NCBI RefSeq assembly: GCF_020880995.1
Contig: NZ_JAJISD010000005.1
Coordinates: forward strand, 1 to 64,000
DNA length: 64,000 bases
Direction: 5' to 3'
Source: Reyranella aquatilis
GTDB taxonomy: Bacteria; Pseudomonadota; Alphaproteobacteria; Reyranellales; Reyranellaceae
A model generated the notes under the pieces. It ran no database searches. It was not told the origin of the DNA and saw nothing but the letters and a program-made list of their open reading frames with translations. Shown one piece after another: positions 16,832-24,893 of the stretch. The first letter of the stretch is position 1. The number at the start of each line of letters is the position of its first letter. Both the position numbers and the translations under genes were made by a program.

Positions 16832-17485
16832 TCAGCGCCGGGACCTGCGCGAAGTCGCGCGGGCGACGATCGCGGGATCGAGAAGCTCCTCCAGTCGGCC
16901 GATGCGTGGATGGTCGCCCGGTTCGCTTTTCCCCGCCGGATCGTACAGGAGCGTATGCAGGCCGAGCCTGCGCGCGGCATCGAGATTGGCGACCCGATCG
17001 TCGACGAAGAGAAAGCCGCTGGCCGGCCCGCCGAGATGCACGCGCATGTGACGATAGATGCCGGGATCCGGTTTGCGCAGGCCGATCTCGCCGCTCACGA
17101 ACCAGCGCGGGATTGCCCGGTCGAGCCCGTGACGGCGCCGCAGCTTGAGCGACCAGGCAGCGACGTCGTTGGACAGGCAGCAGACGGAGTCGAAAACCGC
17201 GCCGGCACCGTCGAGCAGCGCGCCCACGCCCGGCGAAACACGATGGCCCGCGAGATAGTCGTCTTCGCGAGCGGGTTCGACGCCGATCCGCTCCCAGAAG
17301 GACGACGCGTCGATCTGGCCGTAGCTTGCCGCGAGATAGGCTTGTCGGATCTCCTCCCCCGCGGCGGTCGAGCCATGGCGCACGGCAAAGGGAACGAGCA
17401 ACTCGCCCACGTCGTCGCCGGTCTCGTACAGAACGCCCATCGCATCCAGCACGAGCACGGGGCGCGAGCGGCGCACGCGGGTCAT
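16832..17485 (-). CDS. HAD-superfamily hydrolase-like protein with altered motif I
   Basis: This 217-residue protein has a HAD core with a small helical cap. Motif I reads VLDAMGVLYE, so the nucleophile Asp is present but the usual general acid two residues on is Met. Motif II is in CLSNDVA, motif III's lysine is in GLRKPDPGIY, and motif IV is FVDDRVANLDAARRLG. The loss of the second Asp weakens a phosphatase call; dehalogenase-like or other chemistry is possible. The start at 17485 follows AGGAGCGGGCG. It lies 37 bp downstream of the racemase gene and is likely in its operon. Confidence 0.8.
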   Translation of the reverse strand: MTRVRRSRPVLVLDAMGVLYETGDDVGELLVPFAVRHGSTAAGEEIRQAYLAASYGQIDASSFWERIGVEPAREDDYLAGHRVSPGVGALLDGAGAVFDSVCCLSNDVAAWSLKLRRRHGLDRAIPRWFVSGEIGLRKPDPGIYRHMRVHLGGPASGFLFVDDRVANLDAARRLGLHTLLYDPAGKSEPGDHPRIGRLEELLDPAIVARATSRRSRR

Positions 17486-17522
17486 CGCCCGCTCCTGTTG
17501 GTCGGCAACGGCATGCGGCGGA

Positions 17523-18281
17523 TCAGAGCGGGCGCTGGCCCAGAGAGATCTGCAGCGCGGCCCGCACGTGTGCCGCCGTCGTGTTGACGAATCGGAAGCC
17601 TTCCGCTTCGAAAGTCGCGGCGTCGCCATGATCCGGAAAGGCGAGCGGCAGCTCGGTGCAGGCCAGCAGCACGACCGTCGAGTCCCGATCGCCGGCATGG
17701 CGGGCGCAGAAGTCGACCAGGCCGGCCCGCCCGGCTGGCGTGCAACCGGCATGGAACTCGCGGTCGATCAGCGCCTGCAATTCCTCGATCGACGCATCCG
17801 GCAGGCGTTCGTTGGGCTCGATGCCGCGCGCGCGCAGCAGGACGGCATAGTCGGCGGCACGCATCGTCACCTCCGTTCCCAGCACCAGCGCCTTGCGCGC
17901 GCCGGTCAGTCGCGCCGCCTCCGCCGCTTCGTCGAGGATGCTGACGACCGGAAGGCGCACGCCCCGCGTGATCGCCTGCAGCCGCGTGTGCGAGGTGTTG
18001 TTGGCGATGACGGCGAAATCGCAGCCCGCCGCCTCCAGCCGCAGCAAGGCATCGCGGAAGGCACCGTCATAGCGCGCCCAGGCCGCATCGCCGTCGCCCG
18101 GCCGGGCGCGATAGCCGCGCGTCTCGTGCATCACCAGCGATTCGATGGTCATGGGCGGCGTCGGATGCGGCAGGCTGGTTCCCAGCGCCTCGAAATGCGC
18201 GTTCGCGGCGGTGCAGAGCAGCCGGTAGTAGTCGAGGGTCGACGGCCAGCCGACGCCGCCCACGATTCCGATCTTCTTCAT
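17523..18281 (-). CDS. Aspartate/glutamate racemase-family protein
   Basis: This 252-residue protein begins KKIGIVGGVGWPST, a typical start of the Asp/Glu racemase family. Such cofactor-independent enzymes use two cysteines, one in each half. Here the second is present in LLACTELPLAF, but at the first site the sequence reads VIANNTSHTRL, with no cysteine. Some family members work with a single cysteine and a Thr/Asn/Ser partner, so a one-cysteine amino-acid racemase is plausible. It is followed by the HAD gene and preceded by the LysR gene on the same strand (67 bp gap), which may control it. Confidence 0.85.
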   Translation of the reverse strand: MKKIGIVGGVGWPSTLDYYRLLCTAANAHFEALGTSLPHPTPPMTIESLVMHETRGYRARPGDGDAAWARYDGAFRDALLRLEAAGCDFAVIANNTSHTRLQAITRGVRLPVVSILDEAAEAARLTGARKALVLGTEVTMRAADYAVLLRARGIEPNERLPDASIEELQALIDREFHAGCTPAGRAGLVDFCARHAGDRDSTVVLLACTELPLAFPDHGDAATFEAEGFRFVNTTAAHVRAALQISLGQRPL

Positions 18282-18348
18282 CCAGCCAGCGTGAGCGAGG
18301 GGGCGTCGCGGCGGCAACCGCGAACCTTTCAAGGCGCACGAGGAGAAG

Positions 18349-19338
18349 TCAGCCGAGCTTCCCTTCCATCCGCAGGGCGCGCCGGACGCCGCTGCGGGAC
18401 GCGCCCGCCGATGCCGCGGGCAACCGTGCCGGAGCCGCTTCCGTTGGGCCTCCGTCGTTGGCGGCCTTGAGCTCGCTGTCGATCCATCGGCGGAACGCAC
18501 TCACCTCGGGACGCATCACGGTCTCGCGCTGCATCACCAGCCAGTAACCGGTGGCGCAGACGAGCGGCGGTCCCAGGACCGGCACCAGCCGGCCGGCGGC
18601 GAAGTCCGGCTCGACCAGCGGCAGTCGGCCGAGCGCCACGCCGATACCCGCGACGGCCGCTTCCAGCGCCATCTGGATCGTGTCGAAGCGCAGCCCGCCC
18701 GTCGTCTTGGAAAGATCGACGCCGGCCAGGCCGCTCCAGGCGGCCCAGTCCTCGCCGGCCTTGGTGACGTGGAGCAGGGTCGCGCGCCGCAGATCGTCGG
18801 CGGAGCGGATCGAGGCGGCGAGCGCCGGCGCGCAGACCGGCACCAGCTTCTCGCGCACCAGGCAGGTCGCATGCAGACCGCTCCATTCGCCGCGCCCCAT
18901 CCGGATGGCGACATCGATGCCGTCGCGGGAGAACTCGACCCGGCGCTGCGAGGTGTCGACGGTCACCTCGATGCGCGGATGGCGCTCGTTGAAGCGTCGC
19001 AGCCGCGGCAGCAGCCAGCGCATGCCGAAGGTGGGCGGCACGCTCACCGCCAGCCGCCCGGTCGGCTTGCGGCCCGGCACCGTCTCGGTCGCGCGCGCGA
19101 GCAGGTCGAGCGCGGCCTGCACCTGCGGCAGGTAGACCGCGCCCGCCTCGGTGAGCGACAGGGAACGATTGCCGCGCACGAACAGCTCGACGCCCAGCCA
19201 CTCCTCGAGCGTCTGCACGCCGTGGCTGATCGCGCTCGGCGTGATGTTCAGGTCCTCGGCGGCGGCCTTGAAGCTGAGATGACGGCCCGCGGCCTCGAAG
19301 AGGCGCATCGAGCTGAGAGGGGGCAGGCGGTAAACCAT
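18349..19338 (-). CDS. LysR-family transcriptional regulator (GcvA-like)
   Basis: This 329-residue regulator has an N-terminal winged helix-turn-helix (LSFKAAAEDLNITPSAISHGVQTLEEWLG, residues 22-50) and a periplasmic-binding-like effector domain from about residue 90. The opening LPPLSSMRLFEAAGRHLSF is typical of the GcvA/AmpR branch. The C-terminal 40 residues after WIDSELKAA are Ala/Arg-rich and atypical. The ATG at 19338 places the helix-turn-helix at the usual distance. It is divergent from the split-barrel gene (153 bp) and upstream of the racemase gene; either side could be its target. Confidence 0.9.
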   Translation of the reverse strand: MVYRLPPLSSMRLFEAAGRHLSFKAAAEDLNITPSAISHGVQTLEEWLGVELFVRGNRSLSLTEAGAVYLPQVQAALDLLARATETVPGRKPTGRLAVSVPPTFGMRWLLPRLRRFNERHPRIEVTVDTSQRRVEFSRDGIDVAIRMGRGEWSGLHATCLVREKLVPVCAPALAASIRSADDLRRATLLHVTKAGEDWAAWSGLAGVDLSKTTGGLRFDTIQMALEAAVAGIGVALGRLPLVEPDFAAGRLVPVLGPPLVCATGYWLVMQRETVMRPEVSAFRRWIDSELKAANDGGPTEAAPARLPAASAGASRSGVRRALRMEGKLG

Positions 19339-19491
19339 GGGGATGCGCAGACCATAGGGTGAAACCGGCCGGGACGAAGGCGAGAAAATTTGGCGACGAG
19401 GCCGAGATTTTTGTCGAACCGACGTGAGCAGCCTTCGTGTGTGCCACGGCGCACGGTCCGCTAGCGTCCCCTCGCACAAGGGGGGCGATCC

Positions 19492-20061
19492 ATGAGCAGT
19501 GCACCGCCGGTGAGACGCACCGACAAGCTGATGTCCGACGAGGACGCCCGCCTGTTCCTGGCGCGCGGCCATTGTGCCCGCGTGGCGACGGTCGGCGCGG
19601 ACGGCGCACCCTACGTGACGCCTCTCCTCTATGTCTGCCTCGACGGCGAGATCCTGATGCACAACAGCGCCGCGCCGGGCCACTTCCGCGCCAACGTCGA
19701 TGCCGCGCCGCGCGTCTGCCTGGTGGTCGACGAGCCGGGTGAGGTCTTCGACTATGGCCGCTTCGAATGCGACGTCTCGATCGCCCATGCCAGCGTCGTG
19801 GTGCATGGCACCATCCGCATCGTCGACGACCGCGCGCTGAAGCAGAGATTTTGCGACGCGCTGATGGCCAAGTATCACGGCCGCGACGTCGGCCGCCCCA
19901 AGGGCTTCTACCCGCGTCTCGACCACATCACCGTCTATGCCGTCACGCCCACGCGCATCACCGGCAAGGAAACGAAGCTGCCCGCCGCCGCCGACCAGTG
20001 GCCGGCGCGCGACGGCACGAAGACGCCCGACGCCGTCGCGCCCGCTCCGGCCGGGGAATAG
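19492..20061 (+). CDS. Pyridoxamine 5'-phosphate oxidase-like flavin-binding split-barrel protein
   Basis: This 189-residue protein has the FMN-binding split-barrel pattern: LMSDEDARLFLARGHCARVATVG, then PYVTPLLYVCLDGEILMHNS, a GHFRANV segment at the flavin-binding position, and VCLVVDEPG. The late VVVHGTIRIVDD strand and DHITVYAVTPTRITGKE tail are common in the 'nitroimidazole-resistance/PNPOx-like' branch. It may bind FMN, heme or F420; the sequence does not decide. It is divergent from the LysR gene and followed after 5 bp by the NTF2-like gene, so the pair is co-transcribed. Confidence 0.8.
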   Translation: MSSAPPVRRTDKLMSDEDARLFLARGHCARVATVGADGAPYVTPLLYVCLDGEILMHNSAAPGHFRANVDAAPRVCLVVDEPGEVFDYGRFECDVSIAHASVVVHGTIRIVDDRALKQRFCDALMAKYHGRDVGRPKGFYPRLDHITVYAVTPTRITGKETKLPAAADQWPARDGTKTPDAVAPAPAGE

Positions 20062-20066
20062 CGGCG

Positions 20067-20480
20067 ATGTTCGTGGAGCTGGCGGCGCTCGACGAGGGCG
20101 CGACCGAAGCGACGCGCGAGGCGGTGCGGCAGGCTCTCGCCTGCATCGACGCCTTCACAGAGCGCTTCAACGCGCGCGACGCCGAGGGGATGGATGCGCA
20201 GCTGCATTTCCCGCACGTGATCCTGGCGGGCGAGACGCTCGTCGTGTGGGACGGGCCCGGCCGGCATGGCGAGAGCTTCTTCCACGATCTCTCCGCCACC
20301 GGCTGGCACCGCACGCGCTACCGGCGGCAGGAGGTGGTGCTCGCCACACCCACCAAGGTCCATCTGCTGGTCGAGTATTCGCGGGACGACGCCGCGGGCG
20401 TGCCGCTCTCGGTCCACCGCAATCTGTGGATCGTGACGCTCGACGGCGGCCGCTGGGGCCTGAAGCAACGCTCCCATTGA
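20067..20480 (+). CDS. SnoaL/NTF2-like protein
   Basis: This 137-residue protein starts with a helix that sets up an NTF2-like cone (VRQALACIDAFTERFNARDAEGM). It has an HFPHVIL strand and a W..TRYR..EVVLATPTKVHLLVEYSRDD sheet. The fold is used by polyketide cyclases, isomerases and binding proteins without a shared reaction, so no substrate is proposed. The ATG at 20067 lies five bases after the stop of the split-barrel gene. It is convergent with the GlxA-type regulator (63 bp apart). Confidence 0.7.
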   Translation: MFVELAALDEGATEATREAVRQALACIDAFTERFNARDAEGMDAQLHFPHVILAGETLVVWDGPGRHGESFFHDLSATGWHRTRYRRQEVVLATPTKVHLLVEYSRDDAAGVPLSVHRNLWIVTLDGGRWGLKQRSH

Positions 20481-20543
20481 GGGAGCCCGGCATGCCGGAG
20501 GCGCCGCCGATTGCCGTGCCGGCGCTCTTTCGGGCCGGAGAAC

Positions 20544-21470
20544 CTAGCGCCTGAACGCCGCCGGCGAGCGCTGCCCATCGCTGCGCATGAGACGACGCAG
20601 CGTCGAGCCGTCGGCATAGCCCACGCGGCGCGCCACCTCCTCCACCGGCAGCTTCGTCGTCTCCAGCAGGAAGCGCGCCGTCTCGATGCGGATGCGGCGC
20701 ACGAAACGGATCGGCGACAGGCCGCAGGTCGCGGTGACGCGGCGGGCGAAGGTGCGCGGGCTGAGCGCCATTGCGTCGGCCAGTTCCTCGACGGTGAAAT
20801 CGCGGGCCACGTTGCGGCGCACCCAGCTCTCGGCCTTCGCGATCTTCGCATCCTGTCCCGCGAGATAGGTGATCGCCATGTAGGGCGCCTGCGAGCGGCG
20901 ATCGTCCAGCAGCAGGTAGCCGGCGCAGGCCTTCGCCAGACCCGCACCCGCGAAGCGCGCGACGACCGCCAGCATCAGGTCCATCTGCGCCATCGCAGCA
21001 CCTCCGGTGGCGACCGGCCAGTCCGCGACCACGATCTGATCGGTCAGCAGCGCGACCTCGGGATAGCGGCGGCGAAACAGCGGCGCGAACCACCAGGTAG
21101 TCGTGGCGCGCCGGCCGTCGAGCAGCCCGGCTTCGGCCAGCAGGAAGGTGCTGGCGCAGGAAGCGGCGATCGACGCGCCGGCCCGCGCGGCATTCGCAAG
21201 AAGGTGCGTGGCGCGCCGGCAATCCGGTGCCGCGATCCGCGCGAGCAGCGCCTCTTCGGTATCGACGCCGAGGCCCGGCACGATGACGAGATCGGTGCCC
21301 GAGGCCGGCGCGCGCGTCCTGGAGCCGGTGCAGGCGAGCGTCCGCACCTCGAACGGCGCGGGCCGGCCCGCGGCGAGGCTCACGCGATTGGCGGTGGCCA
21401 GCACGTCGTGGGTGATGGCGGCGCTCGACGCCATGCGGCCCGGCAGTTCGAGGACGGTGATTCGCGTCAT
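20544..21470 (-). CDS. GlxA-type AraC-family regulator with DJ-1/PfpI domain
   Basis: This 308-residue regulator joins an N-terminal DJ-1/PfpI-like domain (about 1-185) to a C-terminal AraC DNA-binding domain (about 205-308). In the first, TDLVIVPGLG and AASCASTFLLAEAGLLDGRRAT form the nucleophile-elbow region with a cysteine. In the second, FTVEELADAMALSPRTFARRV and LPVEEVARRVGYADGSTLRRL are the two helix-turn-helix units. GlxA relatives sense small metabolites through the first domain. It is divergent from the dienelactone hydrolase gene, with an inverted repeat between them (21490-21505), the most likely binding site. Confidence 0.9.
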   Translation of the reverse strand: MTRITVLELPGRMASSAAITHDVLATANRVSLAAGRPAPFEVRTLACTGSRTRAPASGTDLVIVPGLGVDTEEALLARIAAPDCRRATHLLANAARAGASIAASCASTFLLAEAGLLDGRRATTTWWFAPLFRRRYPEVALLTDQIVVADWPVATGGAAMAQMDLMLAVVARFAGAGLAKACAGYLLLDDRRSQAPYMAITYLAGQDAKIAKAESWVRRNVARDFTVEELADAMALSPRTFARRVTATCGLSPIRFVRRIRIETARFLLETTKLPVEEVARRVGYADGSTLRRLMRSDGQRSPAAFRR

Positions 21471-21489
21471 GGCGGAAAAAGCCCGTTCA

Positions 21490-21505
21490 GTGTCGATCTA
21501 GACAC
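21490..21505. promoter_or_regulatory. Perfect inverted repeat GTGTC-N6-GACAC in a divergent promoter
   Basis: GTGTC (21490-21494) and GACAC (21501-21505) are separated by GATCTA in the 89-bp gap between the GlxA-type regulator and the dienelactone hydrolase gene. The position 20 bp upstream of the regulator's start and 55 bp upstream of the hydrolase's start suits an operator shared by both promoters. The bound protein is inferred to be the adjacent regulator. Confidence 0.5.
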
Positions 21506-21559
21506 CTATCGAAATCACCCGGACAGCGCAATGATCCCGCCGATCACCGGAGTAATCGA

Positions 21560-22396
21560 ATGCCATCACGCGCTCTCGACCAGGACGATCCGCTCGACGA
21601 TTTCGTCCCCCGCGAATTCACGCTGCACGGCGCGACGAAGACCGTGCATGTCGCGGGCCGGGGACCGGCGGTGATCGTGATGACCGAGATGCCGGGCATC
21701 AGCCCGCAGGTCGCGCGCTTCGCCCGCTGGGTGCGCGACGCCGGCTTCGCCGTCTACATGCCCTCGCTGTTCGGCCGCGACGGCGCCGTGGTCTCCGCCG
21801 AGGAAGGCGCCGGCGTGTTCAAGCGCGCCTGCGTCAGCGCGGAGTTCCGCGCGCTGGCCGACGGTGGCCAATCGCCCGTCGTGCAGTGGCTGCGGGCGCT
21901 CGCCCGCGTGGCGCATGTCGAATGCGGCGGCCCGGGAGTCGGCGCCATCGGCATGTGCTTCACCGGCAACTTCGCCCTGTCGATGATGCTCGAACCCGCG
22001 GTGCGGGCGCCGGTCCTGGCGCAGCCGTCGCTGCCGCTCGACGATCCGGCCGGCACTGGACTCTCCGAGAGCGAGTTGGCGGCGGTGCGCGAACGGCTGG
22101 AGCGAGACGATCTCACCGTGCGCGGCTATCGCTTCGCCGGCGACCAATTCTGCCGCGCCGAACGGTTCGCGGCCTTCTCGAAGGCGCTGGGCGACCGCTT
22201 CGTCCCGCGCGTCCTGCCCGACAGCGCCGCCAACAGGGAGGGATTGCCGCCGTTCTTCGGCAGCTTCGTTCCGACCCCGCACAGCGTCGTCACGGTCCAT
22301 CTCATCGACGAAGCGGGCCAGCCGACCGTCGCCGCGCGCGACGAAATCCTGTCCTTCTTCAGCGAACGCCTGCGGCCGCCTCCGTCATCATCCTGA
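21560..22396 (+). CDS. Dienelactone hydrolase-family protein
   Basis: This 278-residue alpha/beta hydrolase carries the dienelactone-hydrolase nucleophile elbow in GAIGMCFTGNFAL (Cys133, GxCxG). The N-terminal strand is AVIVMTEMPGISPQVARFARWVRDAGF, and late acid/His candidates are present (FAGDQFCRAERF, PHSVVTVH). Family members open lactone rings of chloro-dienelactones or act as general esterases. It is divergent from the GlxA-type regulator and 93 bp upstream of the Rieske oxygenase gene on the same strand, so a small ring-degradation unit is plausible. Confidence 0.8.
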   Translation: MPSRALDQDDPLDDFVPREFTLHGATKTVHVAGRGPAVIVMTEMPGISPQVARFARWVRDAGFAVYMPSLFGRDGAVVSAEEGAGVFKRACVSAEFRALADGGQSPVVQWLRALARVAHVECGGPGVGAIGMCFTGNFALSMMLEPAVRAPVLAQPSLPLDDPAGTGLSESELAAVRERLERDDLTVRGYRFAGDQFCRAERFAAFSKALGDRFVPRVLPDSAANREGLPPFFGSFVPTPHSVVTVHLIDEAGQPTVAARDEILSFFSERLRPPPSSS

Positions 22397-22489
22397 CCGC
22401 CATCGGTCTCGCAGCGCGGCTCGGGCGTTTGTTGCGCACGATGGTCTCCCGGCTAGTATCGGCGCCGCCCGATTGCCCAAGGAAGACGA

Positions 22490-23629
22490 ATGGCCGCGCT
22501 GCTGAACGAGACCGACCTGATCGATCGCATCTTCGCCCACATCGACGGCAAGACGACCGACAAGGGCACGACGGTGTGGCGCGAGCCGGTCGAGAACTAT
22601 CATTCGCCCGAGCGCTTCGCGGCGGAACTCCAGGTGCTGCGGCGCGTGCCGATGGCCTTCTGTCCCTCGGCGGCGCTGCCGGAACCGGGTTCCTACATCG
22701 CGCGCACGACGGTCGGCACGCCGCTGCTGGTGGTGCGCGGCACCGACGGCGTGGTGCGCGGCTTCCGCAACGCCTGCCGTCATCGCGGCATGAAGCTCGA
22801 GGAGGGCGAGGGCTGCAAGCGCGCCTTCGCCTGTCCCTATCACGCCTGGACCTACGGGCTGGACGGCGCGCTGCGCCACGTCCCCGGCGAGGACGGTTTC
22901 CCCGGGCTCGACAAGGAAACGCATGGGCTGGTGCCGGTGGCCGCGGTGCAGGAGCGCAACGGAATCGTGTTCGTGACGCAAGACGAACCCCTGTCGGACG
23001 GCGCCCTCGGCGACCTGCCGGAGGTGCTCACCGACGACTACGTGCTGTTCAACAAGATCGAGTTCGACGACAAGGCGAACTGGAAGGTGCTGGGCGAGAC
23101 CTCGATGGAGGGCTACCACATCAAGGCGCTGCACAATCAGTCGTTCTTCCCCTACGGCTACGACAACCTGAACGTGGTCGAGCTGCACGGCCGCAATTCG
23201 CGCATCGTCTTCCCGTTCCGCCGCATCGAGAAGCTGCGAGCGATGCCGCGGGAGGAATGGAGCACGCAGGGCCGCATCACCGACGTCCACCAGCTCTTCC
23301 CCAACACGCATGTCAGCGTGCTGTCGAGCCACGCCATCCTGATCATCCTCGAGCCGGTGTCGCCGTCGGAGACCCACTGGGTCGTCTACCAGCTGGCGCC
23401 GCGCATCAAGAACGGCAAGCCGCTCGACATCGAGCAGGCGCGCAAGGACGCCAACTTCGTGCAGGAGAGCGGCATCCTGGAAGACCGCCACGCCGCGCGC
23501 GAGATTCAACTTGGGTTGGCGTCGGGCGCCAACAGCCACTTCACCTTCGGCCATTACGAGCAGGCGATCGGCCACTTCCATCGCCATCTCACCGAGCATG
23601 TCGAGTTGCTGAAGACCAAACAGGCGTAG
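22490..23629 (+). CDS. Rieske [2Fe-2S] ring-hydroxylating oxygenase alpha subunit-like protein
   Basis: This 379-residue protein has a Rieske cluster site CxH-x16-CxxH at C96, H98, C115 and H118 (NACRHRGMKLEEG, FACPYHAWTYGL). The C-terminal catalytic domain has its mononuclear-iron site at SMEGYHIKALH. It would insert oxygen into an aromatic or related substrate using electrons from a separate reductase. No ferredoxin, reductase or small subunit gene is adjacent. The start at 22490 follows GGAAGACGA. Its neighbour upstream is a dienelactone hydrolase, consistent with a catabolic role; the substrate is unknown. Confidence 0.88.
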   Translation: MAALLNETDLIDRIFAHIDGKTTDKGTTVWREPVENYHSPERFAAELQVLRRVPMAFCPSAALPEPGSYIARTTVGTPLLVVRGTDGVVRGFRNACRHRGMKLEEGEGCKRAFACPYHAWTYGLDGALRHVPGEDGFPGLDKETHGLVPVAAVQERNGIVFVTQDEPLSDGALGDLPEVLTDDYVLFNKIEFDDKANWKVLGETSMEGYHIKALHNQSFFPYGYDNLNVVELHGRNSRIVFPFRRIEKLRAMPREEWSTQGRITDVHQLFPNTHVSVLSSHAILIILEPVSPSETHWVVYQLAPRIKNGKPLDIEQARKDANFVQESGILEDRHAAREIQLGLASGANSHFTFGHYEQAIGHFHRHLTEHVELLKTKQA

Positions 23630-23703
23630 CGACGCACGCTCTGGCGGCGGGCGGTGGAATCGCGTAGGGGCCTGCGCTCCCTTCCATTCCCCCCGAGGTT
23701 CGC

Positions 23704-24222
23704 ATGATCCAGACGCTCGTCGTTCGCCAGTTCAGCAAGATGCTGGGCAATCTCACCGAATTCCTGAACGACGCCGAGAAGTATGCCGGCGAGAAGAAGT
23801 TCGATGTCGCCGTGCTGCTGCACGCACGCCTGGCGCCCGATCAGTTCGACCTGATCCAGCAGATCCGGATCGCCTGCGACACCGCCAAGCTCGGCGCCGC
23901 GCGGCTGGCCGGCACCGAGAAGGATGCGCCGGTCCACGCCGATACCGAGACGACGCTGGCCGAGATCAAGGCGCGCATCGAGAGCACCGTCGCCTATCTG
24001 CACGGCTTCACCGCCCAGTCGTTCGCCGGGGCGGCCGAGCGGCGGATCACCCAGCCGCGCTGGAACGGCAAGTCGTTGTCGGGCGAGGAGTTCCTCGTCC
24101 AGCACGTCATTCCGAACTTCTACTTCCACGTCACGACCGCCTACGCGATCCTGCGCCACAACGGCGTGCCGGTCGGCAAGAAGAACTATCTGGGTGCGAT
24201 GCCGTATCGCGACGCGGCGTAA
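23704..24222 (+). CDS. DUF1993-family protein
   Basis: This 172-residue, mostly helical protein matches the pattern of DUF1993, a DinB-like four-helix family. MIQTLVVRQFSKMLGNLTEFLNDAE opens it, and LHARLAPDQFDLIQQIRIACD, TLAEIKARIESTVAYL and FLVQHVIPNFYFHVTTAYAILRHNGV follow. The late histidine and tyrosine residues and the GKKNYLG end are typical. The biochemical role of the family is not established. The ATG at 23704 follows CCCGAGGTTCGC. It is an isolated gene 74 bp after the oxygenase. Confidence 0.8.
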   Translation: MIQTLVVRQFSKMLGNLTEFLNDAEKYAGEKKFDVAVLLHARLAPDQFDLIQQIRIACDTAKLGAARLAGTEKDAPVHADTETTLAEIKARIESTVAYLHGFTAQSFAGAAERRITQPRWNGKSLSGEEFLVQHVIPNFYFHVTTAYAILRHNGVPVGKKNYLGAMPYRDAA

Positions 24223-24529
24223 CGCCCGCGCGCCTGCCCCGAAGGGACCGCGCCCCTCACATAGGAGGGCGATCCCACATGGCTCGAAGAGGGCCACGGG
24301 TATCGGTGTCTCGATGAACGCGAAGGGTCCCTCGCCGGACGCTCGGGATGACATTCTTGTCGGGGTTTGCGCCGTGCGCCGATCCGACAGACGGAGTCGT
24401 CCCGAACGGAGCGAGGGACCCTTGGCTCTCATGCGTTTGCCCCAGGCATGATGGGCGCGCCGCTCGCGGGCTGGCCCCGTGCCATTCCGTCCGCCACAAT
24501 GCGGATAGGTGCGGCCTCGGGGGAGCGTT
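24223..24529. other. 307-bp gene-free stretch containing a palindromic element
   Basis: No coding frame here looks protein-like. The stretch is mainly occupied by the inverted-repeat element at 24323-24422. The last 100 bp lead into the GTG start of the small secreted protein gene. Confidence 0.6.
24323..24422. repeat. Intergenic palindromic element (family 2)
   Basis: The arm AAGGGTCCCTCGC (24323-24335) pairs perfectly with GCGAGGGACCCTT (24410-24422). The similarity continues inward (GCTCGGGATGAC against GTCGTCCCGAAC). The outer arms resemble those of the element at 13022-13140. Confidence 0.65.
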
Positions 24530-24889
24530 GTGAACCTTTCAGTCTGGCGAATCGCCGCCGCGCTCGGCGTGCTGGCGGCAACGGCGTTGGCGCAGCCGGT
24601 TCCGATCATCGAAGGCGGCAGCCATGCCGAGCTCCAGAAGAAGTTCTGCGCCGCCAATCCCAACATCGAGCATGTGCTGATCGCGCCGGCGACAATGTTC
24701 GTCGATTCGCATCAGATCATCTGCGACAACGGCCCCTACAAGCTCTACCGGGTGGTCAACGCGCAGGATACAGACGACTTCGACTATTTCCTCGACCCGC
24801 CTTTCTACGCGCACGGCAAGCGGCTGGGCTGCGACGGCAAGGCCGGACGCTCGGTGCGGACCGTCGCCCTGAACTGCCGGCCCCTCTAG
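24530..24889 (+). CDS. Small secreted protein, function unknown
   Basis: This 119-residue protein has a signal peptide (LSVWRIAAALGVLAATALAQ) and a mature part with four cysteines (FCAANP, IICDNG, LGCDGK and NCRPL). Two disulphides in the periplasm are therefore likely. A GTG at 24530 after GGGGGAGCG is the preferred start; an ATG at 24509 is possible. No family is recognised. It ends 4 bp before the BMP-type gene, so the two are probably co-transcribed and both act outside the cytoplasm. Confidence 0.65.
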   Translation: MNLSVWRIAAALGVLAATALAQPVPIIEGGSHAELQKKFCAANPNIEHVLIAPATMFVDSHQIICDNGPYKLYRVVNAQDTDDFDYFLDPPFYAHGKRLGCDGKAGRSVRTVALNCRPL

Positions 24890-24893
24890 GCCG

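Noticed and set aside
19339..19491. LysR operator in the gap (AAAATTT ... AGATTTTT imperfect dyad)
   Set aside because: A weak dyad with a long spacer and without a clear T-N11-A site; not enough to list as a feature.
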